64,000 nt of DNA, from contig NZ_JAYKKE010000001.1 in assembly GCF_036336025.1 (NCBI RefSeq), positions 563,790 to 627,789 of the forward strand, given 5' to 3'. Position 1 is the first letter of the stretch. Every line of letters starts with the position of its first letter. A program made the position numbers and the translations under genes. This DNA is from Stomatohabitans albus. GTDB lineage: Bacteria > Actinomycetota > Nitriliruptoria > Euzebyales > Euzebyaceae. Under the pieces are notes generated by a model. The model did no database searches. It was not told where the DNA came from and saw only the letters and a list, made by a program, of their open reading frames with translations. Below are positions 17,874 through 27,019 of this stretch, piece after piece.

Positions 17874-19516
17874 GCCGTGTTTCCTCCTCTGGGCAACTCG
17901 CGGTGGTGTTCAACCGCCACTTGTTCAACCAAGGAGCGTAGGCGGGCACTGTCGTTATGGGTGGGGAGGTCGGCCAAGGCATCGACTGCAACCTGGCCTT
18001 GGGAATTGGCTAGTGCATACACCCTCGTTTTTAAGTCCTCTGCCGCCGCCTTCACCAAACTACGAACCGCCTGATCACCAAATACCGCACTCAGCATGGC
18101 TTGCCCAATTGCTGCGGTGCCGCCAGCCACCGCGACTTCTCCCCCAGTAATCCCACCGGTATACGAAAAGACGGCCAGCATGAGGGCAACCCCAATCGCG
18201 TTCACCCCAATACTCAGCCCGCGAGCAACCCCAACCTTCCCTTGGGCCTCTTGACGAACCATAGCCAACAGGTCGCTGCGCCATTGGGCAACCATGGCGT
18301 CAACACGCCCGCTCAAGTCGTCACTATCAATGGGTGGGAGGGTCGGTGCATGCTCATCAACGGCCCATGTTGATTGCACACGATCTTGGGCATCAAGGAG
18401 GGTTTGTGTAACGATCAGTGATAACCCACCCTCGATCTCTTGGGCGGCAAGATCTTCAGGCGTGTCTTCACGGGTAAACAGGGATACAAGCTTGTCTCGC
18501 CAGCGTCCTGCTGTGCGCTGGAGTTGGTCCATCCAACCCGACGTGCCGACGTGTTCAACAAAGCGATCAATCACTTCTGTTTTCAGCGCCACACCACGAC
18601 CGGCTTGGAGCATCACCGAATCGGCTGCATGTTCAAACTCATTCCGAGCGATCGTTTCAAGGCGATCTCTCGCATCAGCCTGACGGTCCAAGTGGGCGGC
18701 TACTTCTTCGACGCGCGCCGGGAGGCTCTCCAACACGCCGTTCAATGTTGTGCCAATGGTCTGGCGACGGGTTTGTTCATCGGCAACCAGATTCCACATC
18801 CAGGTTTTCAGCTCCTCAACCCCATCAGTAATGAGTCCATCGTGTAAGCCATGTTCTTCGATTGCGAACACGGTTACATGGCCAAGACCGTGGTCATGGA
18901 GGAGGCGCTCAAAATCCTCAACCACGACCTCAACCGTTTCACCGGGCGGAATCCGGTTGATAATCACAGCGATAGCGACCCCATGTTGTGCGGCCTGATC
19001 CAAAAAGCCCCACGGCACTGCATCGGCATAGCGTGCGGCCGTGGTGGTAAAGAGCCATAAGTCTGCGGCACGTAAGAGCTGTGCAGCAAGTTCATGGTTG
19101 GCAACCTCAAAGGAGTCCACATCAGGAGCGTCAATGAGGCCGAGCCCAGCCGGAATGGTAGCCAGCGGGACAATATGGAGCCCAATTCCCGTGCCCCGTG
19201 CCCCCGTTGACCTTGGTAGCTCAGGCAGTACTCCTCCGGCCGTGAACCATGCCTGGTCATCAGGGTTGCACAACAACAACGGTGACCGAGTGGTTGGCCG
19301 TAACACCCCGGCTTCACTGACTACCTGGCCTATAAGAGAGTTCGTAATGGTGCTTTTCCCGGCACCAGTGGACCCCCCAAGCACCGCGAGCAGCGGTGCA
19401 TCAAGCCGATTCAGTCGTGGAATCAAATAGTCATCAATCTGGTCAACAATGTTTACACCTTGATTAACGGATTTGAGCAGGTGTTTGAGCTCATTGAGCG
19501 CTGAAACCAGTGACAT
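17870..19516 (-). CDS. Dynamin-like membrane GTPase (first of pair)
   Basis: 548-aa paralogue of the next gene: P-loop LGGSTGAGKST (46-56), RPTTRSPLL switch I, LIDAPDVDSFE as G3 and a divergent G4 (INRIPP, lacking NKxD). After a long helical region there are hydrophobic stretches around 440-490 (GVARGLSIGVNAIGVALMLAVF, then a Gly-rich segment) and an amphipathic tail. First gene of the two-GTPase operon that continues to tag. A 16-bp palindrome sits 8 bp upstream of its start. Confidence 0.75.
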   Translation of the reverse strand: MSLVSALNELKHLLKSVNQGVNIVDQIDDYLIPRLNRLDAPLLAVLGGSTGAGKSTITNSLIGQVVSEAGVLRPTTRSPLLLCNPDDQAWFTAGGVLPELPRSTGARGTGIGLHIVPLATIPAGLGLIDAPDVDSFEVANHELAAQLLRAADLWLFTTTAARYADAVPWGFLDQAAQHGVAIAVIINRIPPGETVEVVVEDFERLLHDHGLGHVTVFAIEEHGLHDGLITDGVEELKTWMWNLVADEQTRRQTIGTTLNGVLESLPARVEEVAAHLDRQADARDRLETIARNEFEHAADSVMLQAGRGVALKTEVIDRFVEHVGTSGWMDQLQRTAGRWRDKLVSLFTREDTPEDLAAQEIEGGLSLIVTQTLLDAQDRVQSTWAVDEHAPTLPPIDSDDLSGRVDAMVAQWRSDLLAMVRQEAQGKVGVARGLSIGVNAIGVALMLAVFSYTGGITGGEVAVAGGTAAIGQAMLSAVFGDQAVRSLVKAAAEDLKTRVYALANSQGQVAVDALADLPTHNDSARLRSLVEQVAVEHHRELPRGGNTA

Positions 19517-19523
19517 TACGCCA

Positions 19524-19539
19524 GTTTACCGATGTAAAC
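19524..19539. promoter_or_regulatory. 16-bp palindrome before the GTPase operon
   Basis: GTTTAC-CGAT-GTAAAC, perfect 6-bp arms, centred about 15 bp upstream of the first GTPase start. It could be an operator or part of the 5' leader; no matching regulator gene is adjacent. Confidence 0.35.
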
Positions 19540-19543
19540 GTGG

Positions 19544-19593
19544 TTCAAGTGTTGGTTCAGAAGCGTTTTTTCACTTCCAAGCCAACACTTGAA
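19544..19593 (-). terminator. Probable serS terminator
   Basis: TTCAAGTGTTGG pairs with CCAACACTTGAA (12 bp) around a loop that itself holds a GAAG/CTTC stem. It lies 10 bp past the serS stop on the minus strand and would separate serS from the GTPase operon. Confidence 0.6.
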
Positions 19594-19603
19594 CGTGCGT
19601 TAT

Positions 19604-20869
19604 CTATGTGGTGGGTACCAGGGCTTCCTTACCCATTCGGGCAGCAAGTGCATCAGGCAAGACCACCGTGCCATCGGCTCGCTGATGGGTTTCCAAAATG
19701 GCGATAATGGTCCGCCCCACGGCGCATGCGGTGCCATTCAACGTGTGCAGAATCTCAGTGGAGCCATCTTCCTTGCGATACCGGATACCTAATCGGCGAG
19801 CCTGATAGTCGGTGCAGTTAGAGGTTGAGGTCAATTCACGGTACCGGTTCTGGCCAGGAAGCCAGCATTCCAGGTCGTATTTGCGGGCCGCAGGATCACC
19901 TAAGTCCCCTACCGCAATATCCACAACTTGCCCGTGTAAACCTAATCCTTCAAGAATCTCAACTTGGATATCGCGAAGGCGCACGTGTTCATCCCATGAG
20001 TCTTCGGGGAGGACCCAGGAGAACATTTCGACTTTATCAAATTGGTGGACACGGAAGAGTCCACCCATATCTTTGCCGTAGGTTCCTGCTTCACGACGGA
20101 AGCACGTACTGAACCCACCCATGCGCAACGGAAGGTCTTCCGGGTTGAGAATCTCGTCGGCAAACATCCCAGCCAATGGGGCCTCGGCAGTACCGACGAG
20201 ATAGAGATCATCATCATTGATGTGATAAATCTGTTCTCGTCCACCAGGTAAGAAACCCGACCCAAATAGACTCTCCGCACGGCTTAAAACTGGTGGGATT
20301 GCGGGTTTGTGCCCATAGGACTCAATGACACTCATCGCATGTCCAACAAGAGCAAACTCAAGCCACACCGCATCACCCAATAAAAAGGCGAAACGGCTAC
20401 CAGCAACCTTTACCGCACGTTCAATATCTAAAATGCCCAGTGCAGTACCGAGTTCAACATGGTCTTTCACGTCAAAATCGAACGCAGGTTTAGTCCCAAA
20501 TGTGAATAATTGAACTGCGTCATCCTCACCACCGTCAGGGACGTCGGGGTGCGCTAGGTTTGGCAAGGTAGCCAGAATGTCCTGTTGAGTTGCCTCAAAG
20601 GCGGCAACTTGCGCTTTGAGCGCTTCTACCTGGTCACTCAAGGCACGGTTTTGTTCGATGAGCGCCGGGCGCTCCTCAGGACTTGCCTTACCAATTCGCT
20701 TCGAAAACGCTGAGCTTTCGGCTCGTAACGTCTGTTCTTTGGTCATGAGCTCACGGCGTTGTTCATCATTGGCGAGAAGCTGGTCAATGACCTCAGAACC
20801 CACCCCACGACGAGCCAGGCCGGTCTTGTACATCTCTGGGTTCGCGCGCAGCGCTTTAATATCAATCAC
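19604..20869 (-). CDS. serS: Seryl-tRNA synthetase
   Basis: 421-aa class II synthetase that charges tRNA-Ser. The N-terminal antiparallel coiled-coil arm covers about 25-105 (RRELMTKEQTLRAESS through AFEATQQDILATLPN); the catalytic core has motif 2 (CFRREAGTYGKDMGGLFRVHQFDKVE) region and motif 3 (NGTACAVGRTIIAILE). Normal length. It follows the amino-acid permease by 48 bp on the same strand; no T-box-like leader was seen in that short gap. Confidence 0.97.
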   Translation of the reverse strand: MIDIKALRANPEMYKTGLARRGVGSEVIDQLLANDEQRRELMTKEQTLRAESSAFSKRIGKASPEERPALIEQNRALSDQVEALKAQVAAFEATQQDILATLPNLAHPDVPDGGEDDAVQLFTFGTKPAFDFDVKDHVELGTALGILDIERAVKVAGSRFAFLLGDAVWLEFALVGHAMSVIESYGHKPAIPPVLSRAESLFGSGFLPGGREQIYHINDDDLYLVGTAEAPLAGMFADEILNPEDLPLRMGGFSTCFRREAGTYGKDMGGLFRVHQFDKVEMFSWVLPEDSWDEHVRLRDIQVEILEGLGLHGQVVDIAVGDLGDPAARKYDLECWLPGQNRYRELTSTSNCTDYQARRLGIRYRKEDGSTEILHTLNGTACAVGRTIIAILETHQRADGTVVLPDALAARMGKEALVPTT

Positions 20870-20917
20870 ACAGGCAGTGTAATTCGTTCACAACCATTTG
20901 AGCCAGACAAGCACACG

Positions 20918-22285
20918 CTATCTACTTGAGGGGGTTGCGATAGCCGGCCCTGAAGTCCGAAAACGGAGATACCACACCACGGCAAACACCACCTGTAATC
21001 CCATTGACATAGCAAAGGCACTTGGGCGTGTCACGGCGATAAGAACCAGCATCAACACAAAGAACGCGAGCGCCACATACTGAGCATACGGGAAGAACGG
21101 CGCAGGGAATCGAGGCGCTTTGGTGTAGCGCTTTCGACCAATAATTTGGCTGAGCACGATAAGAATCCAACACACGACAGCCGTACATGCCGCCAATGTG
21201 GCCGCAGGGAGGAATAAGGGCACCTGGCTAATCAAGTGCCATACAAACGCCACGATCATCACTGTGACGAGCGCCCATACACTGACCACCGGCACCCCGC
21301 GACTGTTGCGGCGCGCCAACGCTGCACTTGCAAGCCCGTCATCGGCTAGACCAGCAATCATCCGGCCAGAAGCAAAAAGTACGGCGTTGATAGTTGATAG
21401 TGCGGCGAGCAAAATAACAACGTTGAATACCCCAGCAGCCCAGGTCAATCCAAGGTCAGTCATGGATTGAACAAATGGAGATGCGTCCTCTGTAACGGTA
21501 TTCCATGGTTGGATAACGACAGTTAGGGCGATAAGACCGATGTAAAACAGTGCGATACGCCAAGGCACTTGGTTCACGGCACTCGGAATAGCGGTATTGG
21601 GGTCATCTGCTTCCGCAGCAGTCAATCCGATCGCTTCAGTTCCGCCAAATGCAAAGAGGACTACCGCAAAACTGGTTGCAAACCCAACAATCCCATTGGG
21701 GAATAGCCCCCCGTTGCCAACAAGATTGGGAATATTCGTTGCTGGGTCGTGGATACCTAGCCCAAAGATGGCGAGGCCGAGTCCTCCGATCAGTAAAAGG
21801 ATGACTGTTGTGACAAGCACAAGGGTCATGGCAAATTCAGTTTCACCGAAAATACGTACTGGAGCCGCGTTTAAGAGCCCCATACCGATGATGGTGACGA
21901 GTACCCAGATCCATGAGGGCACATCGGGGTACCAGAAGGCCATATAGATAGGAATCGCCCCAATTTCCGCCAGGGCAATGATGAGCATCAAAATGGCATA
22001 GGACCAGCCCAAGGAAAAACCAGGTAGGGCACCAAGGTACCGTCGCGCATAGGAGCTAAACGCCCCTGTATCTGGATGTTCAAGAACCATTTCACCGACG
22101 CTGCGGCACATGATAAAAATGGCCAGGCCACATAAGAAGTATGTGAGAACCACGCTGGGTCCGGTGGTAGCTATTGCGTTGCCTGAACCGAGGAAAAGAC
22201 CGGTACCAATTGCGCCGCCAAGGGCAAAAAAATTAATGTGGCGAGCACTTAGCCCACCAGCTTTGGAGGCGGTTGGTTCGCTCAT
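20918..22285 (-). CDS. Amino-acid permease, APC superfamily (AAT family)
   Basis: 455-aa inner-membrane amino-acid/proton symporter with about 12 membrane helices. The N-terminal HINFFALGGAIGTGLFLGSG and the FGGTEAIGLTAAEADDP segments are hallmarks of the AroP/GabP/CycA/ProY group. Ribosome site AAGGAGA sits 6 bases before the ATG. It lies between a 5'-3' exonuclease gene and serS. The serS link might hint at serine or alanine-type substrates, but that is only context. Confidence 0.88.
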   Translation of the reverse strand: MSEPTASKAGGLSARHINFFALGGAIGTGLFLGSGNAIATTGPSVVLTYFLCGLAIFIMCRSVGEMVLEHPDTGAFSSYARRYLGALPGFSLGWSYAILMLIIALAEIGAIPIYMAFWYPDVPSWIWVLVTIIGMGLLNAAPVRIFGETEFAMTLVLVTTVILLLIGGLGLAIFGLGIHDPATNIPNLVGNGGLFPNGIVGFATSFAVVLFAFGGTEAIGLTAAEADDPNTAIPSAVNQVPWRIALFYIGLIALTVVIQPWNTVTEDASPFVQSMTDLGLTWAAGVFNVVILLAALSTINAVLFASGRMIAGLADDGLASAALARRNSRGVPVVSVWALVTVMIVAFVWHLISQVPLFLPAATLAACTAVVCWILIVLSQIIGRKRYTKAPRFPAPFFPYAQYVALAFFVLMLVLIAVTRPSAFAMSMGLQVVFAVVWYLRFRTSGPAIATPSSR

Positions 22286-22318
22286 CGGCTTCTCCTTACA
22301 CAGTGTTCCTATACAGCG

Positions 22319-23317
22319 TTAAATAATCTCGTCACCAAAGGCTAACGGCCATGGCTCATCAGGCAGCGGTGGATGTTCACCTGGTTCCCCGAACGCCAGA
22401 CACGTCCGCCAGGCCATTGCGCCTAAGCCATTATCTTCCAATACAGCTTGTACCTGGTCAACAGGTGCACGGTCCGCATAGGTTTCTGGGCGAATGGGGA
22501 CGTTCGTCTGAATCGTCATCAATGCAATATTTCTTCGTGTCATTGAGTGCTCATCGTGCCAATCGTCGAGCAGGGCTTTGCCGAGGCGAGCACCAAGTAC
22601 ATCTAGGCAGCCGGTGGGGTCATGAATAGCATCCTCAATCGTGGGATAACGCTGTAAAAGCTGAGCTGCCCGTTTTGGCCCAATACCTTTGACACCAGGC
22701 AGATTATCCGAAGGGTCACCACGGAGAGCAGCGAACTGGGTGTATTGGTTCGCTTGTACGCCATATTTGGCGTACAACTTGTCTCGATCAATCAGTGCGT
22801 GGTTACCAAGTCCTGGAGAAAGATGCAATACACGGGTATATCCCGTTATCAGCCCAAAGGCATCTCGGTCCGCGGTGGCGATTACACAGTGCTGGCCTTG
22901 GCCTTCAGCATTAGCCGCCACTGAACCACATACGTCGTCTGCCTCGAAAGGATCGTGACATTCGACGCTGATTCCGAGCGCATCAAGCAGCTCTGGGGTC
23001 CGCGCCAACAGGTCACGTAAGGCATCAGATTTGGGTGGCCGCTGGGCCTTATAGGCCGGCCATTCATTACAGCGGAAACTGCCACCAGGTGTATCAAACC
23101 CAACCACCGTTGCCCCTGGTTGAACCTGATTAGCGATATCCGCTAAGAGCGTCAGTACCCCGCTAAGACCTTCACGACGGGTATGGTCATTAGCCTGAAC
23201 CACCGACGTGTTTTGTGCCCACTTCCCAATACGAGCATGAAAGGCACGATGAACGACCGCATTGCCATCAATAACAAGGACGGGAGAAGAATTAAGCTGC
23301 TGTGGCACAAACACCAC
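22319..23317 (-). CDS. Stand-alone 5'-3' exonuclease (Pol I N-domain / ExoIX-like)
   Basis: 332-aa FEN-type nuclease that removes 5' flaps or RNA primers. Seen: VLVIDGNAVVHRAF (first metal Asp), DPFEADDVCGSVA and TADRDAFGLI (metal-binding acids), and the helix-hairpin-helix GDPSDNLPGVKGIGPKRAAQLL. There is no polymerase domain, so it is a free nuclease beside any full Pol I elsewhere. An in-frame stop lies 2 codons before GTG 23317; only this GTG or GTG 23311 can start the protein, and both lie inside the long hairpin at 23289-23330. It is followed by the permease 33 bp downstream. Confidence 0.88.
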   Translation of the reverse strand: MVFVPQQLNSSPVLVIDGNAVVHRAFHARIGKWAQNTSVVQANDHTRREGLSGVLTLLADIANQVQPGATVVGFDTPGGSFRCNEWPAYKAQRPPKSDALRDLLARTPELLDALGISVECHDPFEADDVCGSVAANAEGQGQHCVIATADRDAFGLITGYTRVLHLSPGLGNHALIDRDKLYAKYGVQANQYTQFAALRGDPSDNLPGVKGIGPKRAAQLLQRYPTIEDAIHDPTGCLDVLGARLGKALLDDWHDEHSMTRRNIALMTIQTNVPIRPETYADRAPVDQVQAVLEDNGLGAMAWRTCLAFGEPGEHPPLPDEPWPLAFGDEII

Positions 23318-23330
23318 AACAGCTTAATTC
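23289..23330 (-). terminator. Long hairpin over the exonuclease start
   Basis: GAATTAAGCTG-C-TGTGG pairs with CCACA-A-CAGCTTAATTC: two 17-base arms, one mismatch, 8-base loop. It lies 42 bp past the stop of the upstream CWB2 gene and could end its transcript, but the only possible start codons of the exonuclease are inside it. Confidence 0.6.
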
Positions 23331-23371
23331 GTTATGCCACGTGACTGGGTAGGTCACGAATACATTGAGTC

Positions 23372-25990
23372 TTAATTTGTCCAGCGGACGGTAGCAACAC
23401 CGAAGAGTTCAACAGGACGACCAGCGGCATCTAGGTCCAGCTTGCCATTACCGTTCCCGTTGATAGCCATAAAGGCACCACAGTCGGCCTTGGGTGATCG
23501 AACTGTGAAGCGGTACTGCCCATTGACGGGTGAGGCACTAAACACCCGGCGTGGCTGACTATCTGGCTTACCCATAAAGTGCGTAACATTGGCACCATTG
23601 GTATCGGTATTGCCATAGCCAGCTCCAGCACGCGGATCGTTTGATGCCGGCTTCACGAGCACATCACCCTGACCAACCGTGACCGACTTACATGGCAATG
23701 CCACAACACTAAGTCGGCCACTCACTGGTTTCCCATCCTTACGCTTGACGGTTAGCTCAACACTATCTCCGGCTCGCTTTGTCGAGTTTTCAGGTGTCAC
23801 CGTGTAAATGTGTTTGGGGTTAACTTCCTTAGGTGCTTGCTCACCTGGCTTGGGACCGTTACCAATCTGCAACCAACCAAGTCCAAGGGCAGTTGTTGCG
23901 CGCCCCTCGTTATCGACACGGATCTTGTTACCATCCGCCGGATCAAATGCCGCAACCCACGCGCAGTCATCAATTCCAGATGTCAACACAGCATTGGTCA
24001 GGCCTGATGTAACTGGCTGGTTAATAAGGAGTTTGCCATTGGCAACGTTACGCCCGTTGATACCCGTAATCTCAATACCTTCGTTTGAGGCATGGCCAAG
24101 GCCATCAGCCACACCGTCATTATTCGTGTCGGAGAAGATTGGTACGCCATTACCGTCAAGGCGTACTTGGTTACAGGCGAATAGGCCCCAGTTCACCTGG
24201 CGCGGGAGGCTTGACCCATCACGGGTGCCTTGGAGGGAAAGCACCGACAAAGTTGAAATCCGATCTTGCATACCACTGATGTTCTGACGGATTTGACGAT
24301 TGACCTCGGGGTGGATCCTCCATTTAGACATCACGACTTGCTTGAACGGATCTGCAGACCCTGATGGTGGGTTACTCGGTCGTGGTGAGGGAGAACCGGT
24401 GGGCCTTGGGGAAGGGGTTGGTGCAGGTGTTGTCGTAGCTGTTGGCTTTGGTTTCGGTGTTGACGGGTTGGGTACTACCTGAGGCAATGATGACGGACGA
24501 GTACAACCAGCCGCACTGGCCATTGCCTTGAGAACGGTTTCATCCAATGCGGAGTTTCCGCCAAAGCCCACAACACGGTCAATCGCACGGCATTGCTTTA
24601 ACGCAAACTGTACAGGGACCTGGGTGAGATACTTAGGCGCGGTAGACAACACGATGGGAGAACGATGGTGCGCCGCGAATTGGGCTGATGTCATTGCATC
24701 GGGAAAGGCGTCACCTCGGGCAATACTCAGTGTGTGTGGGTCAAAGCCAGCCTGCCTGATCGTCCATTGCGCAACTTCAACACTCGTGGCCACACGTTCA
24801 GCTCCGGCAAGACGAACAATCTGAGTAGCCTTACCCGCCTTACTTAATGCAGTAACGGTGTCTTGGCTAATCGCACTCGTTCCCCCCAGCACCACGATTT
24901 GTTCTGGCTGATAGGCCTCGATAGCCAACAGGGTGTGTTCAGGCACTCCCTTGCCTGGCGCGTCGGCAAAGAGCACGGGAATGTGATCACGGTAGCTCAG
25001 AGGAGACGCGGCAAGGGCATCAGGGAAAGCATTACCACTTGCAATAAAGACTGTCCGCTTACCGTTTACCTTGGCAAAGGTATTGGGCACATTCCATACC
25101 GGTGTACTTGGGCGGTTGAGGAATGCCGATTGGTCTTCAGCTGGAGATGACTCACTCGTGGTAACCGGTTCTGGTTCGGTGGAAGCATCGGTGGATGCTC
25201 CCCCACTTCCCTGGCCACCTTGTGTGGGGTTGGCTGCACCATTACCGTCTTCAGTATTGTCTTCTTGTGCTTTACCGGTAGACGGTAAGACTGCGGAGTC
25301 ACTTGCTGCACGGGCAGAAGGTGATGGCGTTGGTGTTGCTGATGGTGACGAAGATGCTGAAGGCGATGGCGTGGCAGCACCGGTGGGATTGTCTGTTGTT
25401 GGGATGACCCCTGGCGTGTTCACGGCTTGGCCGCCTGCAGCCATTATGGTGCGCGCTGTGAGCTGACGGGCAAGTTCGTAATAGCTATCGTCACCGAGTG
25501 ACGTGGGTGCAAGCCGTTCAACGATGAACTTCTCACGGAGTTGACGCTCCACCGCACCACTCACCTCGGAAATCGATCCCACAATGATGATGCGTTTTAC
25601 ACCCAAACGGTCGAGAGATTTGGCGGTTTCATCAAGGCGGTCTGGCCACGCAAGGAGCTGTGCAGCATTAAGCTGGCCGGCGAGTGCAGCAGAGCCAAGT
25701 GTGGCATGCCAGTCGTCGGCACCAGTGATAACTGCCCAGTCAGTTCCTCCGGGGAATGCCTCCTCGGCGACACGAGCAGCAGTAGCCAAACGGGTGTCAC
25801 CAGCGATGCGTTTCGTTGCGGCTGGCGCAGCGTCAGCAGGCAAATAGGTCAGTGGGTTTGCGGCTACAAGCAGCGCCGCAGCCACCACTCCAGCTACCGC
25901 GTGCCAGGGTCGTGTCGAGAAGTAGGTATGCACAGTGGACTCCATTGAATCGGGGAAGTCGGGCGTTACGTGCCCTCTCCCAGTGTGCAT
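23372..25990 (-). CDS. Large secreted CWB2 cell-wall-binding protein
   Basis: 872 aa. An N-terminal signal sequence (AVAGVVAAALLVAANPL, about 31-47, cleavage near ADAAPA) precedes a first cell-wall-binding repeat 2 region (about 61-180, RIAGDTRLATAARVAEEAF and RIIIVGSISEVSG), a ~90-residue Ser/Thr/Pro linker, a second CWB2 region (about 290-490: VFIASGNAFPDALAASPL, IVVLGGTSAIS, RLAGAERVATSVEVA, RGDAFPDAMTSAQFA), a Pro/Thr linker (about 500-550) and a C-terminal module (550-872) with Asp/Asn-rich loops DTNNDGVAD and NGNGNGKLDLD that resemble calcium sites. CWB2 triplets bind secondary wall polymers non-covalently in clostridial proteins. The C-terminal function is unknown. ATG 25945 is an alternative start. 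Confidence 0.8.
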   Translation of the reverse strand: MHTGRGHVTPDFPDSMESTVHTYFSTRPWHAVAGVVAAALLVAANPLTYLPADAAPAATKRIAGDTRLATAARVAEEAFPGGTDWAVITGADDWHATLGSAALAGQLNAAQLLAWPDRLDETAKSLDRLGVKRIIIVGSISEVSGAVERQLREKFIVERLAPTSLGDDSYYELARQLTARTIMAAGGQAVNTPGVIPTTDNPTGAATPSPSASSSPSATPTPSPSARAASDSAVLPSTGKAQEDNTEDGNGAANPTQGGQGSGGASTDASTEPEPVTTSESSPAEDQSAFLNRPSTPVWNVPNTFAKVNGKRTVFIASGNAFPDALAASPLSYRDHIPVLFADAPGKGVPEHTLLAIEAYQPEQIVVLGGTSAISQDTVTALSKAGKATQIVRLAGAERVATSVEVAQWTIRQAGFDPHTLSIARGDAFPDAMTSAQFAAHHRSPIVLSTAPKYLTQVPVQFALKQCRAIDRVVGFGGNSALDETVLKAMASAAGCTRPSSLPQVVPNPSTPKPKPTATTTPAPTPSPRPTGSPSPRPSNPPSGSADPFKQVVMSKWRIHPEVNRQIRQNISGMQDRISTLSVLSLQGTRDGSSLPRQVNWGLFACNQVRLDGNGVPIFSDTNNDGVADGLGHASNEGIEITGINGRNVANGKLLINQPVTSGLTNAVLTSGIDDCAWVAAFDPADGNKIRVDNEGRATTALGLGWLQIGNGPKPGEQAPKEVNPKHIYTVTPENSTKRAGDSVELTVKRKDGKPVSGRLSVVALPCKSVTVGQGDVLVKPASNDPRAGAGYGNTDTNGANVTHFMGKPDSQPRRVFSASPVNGQYRFTVRSPKADCGAFMAINGNGNGKLDLDAAGRPVELFGVATVRWTN

Positions 25991-26087
25991 ACAAGACGCT
26001 TCAGGGAACTAAATGATTGCGAAAAATTAACTGTACATACGGGCAGGACTATTCCAAGTACCTCGTGTTACAGCATCAGATTGCCCG

Positions 26088-26939
26088 CTATATGGGCATA
26101 AACTGTTCGCGCAAAATACGTTCTTCAAGGTTGTGATCGGCGTCAAAGAGCATCGTGATGGCATCTTCACGATGCTGCTCTATTTGCACATGTGAAATAT
26201 CGCGGACCTCTTCATGGTCGGCAGTCACACTGACCGGCCGCTTCTCATATTCATGTACTTCTATCTCAATATCAACCGTGTCGGGCAACAATGCGCCGCG
26301 CCAACGACGAGGACGAAATGCACTAATTGGGGTAACCGCCAGTAGCGGTGTTCCAATGGGAATAATCGGCCCATAGGCACTGAGGTTATAAGCGGTGGAA
26401 CCAGCGGCGGTACTCACGATAAGGCCGTCACAAATCATCCTGTGGAGGCGTACCGCTCCATTTACACGAATACTGAGCTTGGCTGCCTGACGTTCCTGAC
26501 GCAAGAGCGAAACCTCGTTAAATGCTAGGGCTTCAACCACGGTTCCATCTTTTTTGGTAACGGTCATTTTCAGCGGATACAGGACCTCTGGCTGGGCAGC
26601 TTGGATGCGCTGACGAATATCACCCACCGTCCATCGGTTCATCAAGAAACCAACCGTGCCCCGGTTAATACCAAATACCGGAATGTTGAGATGTAAATAC
26701 TTGTGAACCGTTTCAAGCATGAACCCATCTCCACCAAGCACAACGAGCACATCAGCTTCACCTGGATCGACATTGCCATATCGTGCGATTAAATGGGCAT
26801 GTGAAGACTCCGCATCAGGACTACCTGACGACAAAAAGCACATCCGAAAGCCATTCGGGAACGGCATTCCCCCTCGGTCATGATTGGCACTCACGCGGGT
26901 TAGATCTTGTAATGATGATTGGCTTCGCTGATTGGTCAC
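26088..26939 (-). CDS. nadK: NAD kinase
   Basis: 283-aa ATP-NAD kinase that makes NADP. The GGDG motif (VLVVLGGDGFML), NRGTVGFLMN and the STAAGSTAYNLSAYGPI segment (family pattern TGSTAYxLSAGGPI) are present, followed by the expected C-terminal beta-sandwich (VDIEIEVHEYEKRPVSVTADHEE). The start is a GTG just behind AGGAG; a later ATG is possible. Divergent from proS across 80 bp. Confidence 0.93.
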   Translation of the reverse strand: MTNQRSQSSLQDLTRVSANHDRGGMPFPNGFRMCFLSSGSPDAESSHAHLIARYGNVDPGEADVLVVLGGDGFMLETVHKYLHLNIPVFGINRGTVGFLMNRWTVGDIRQRIQAAQPEVLYPLKMTVTKKDGTVVEALAFNEVSLLRQERQAAKLSIRVNGAVRLHRMICDGLIVSTAAGSTAYNLSAYGPIIPIGTPLLAVTPISAFRPRRWRGALLPDTVDIEIEVHEYEKRPVSVTADHEEVRDISHVQIEQHREDAITMLFDADHNLEERILREQFMPI

Positions 26940-27019
26940 ATCTCCTAGGTTGCCATTTCTTTCAATCTGTTTGTAGTTAGCTGAGGCCCCTTTCCACTCA
27001 GCGGTCTACTCTTGCAGGC

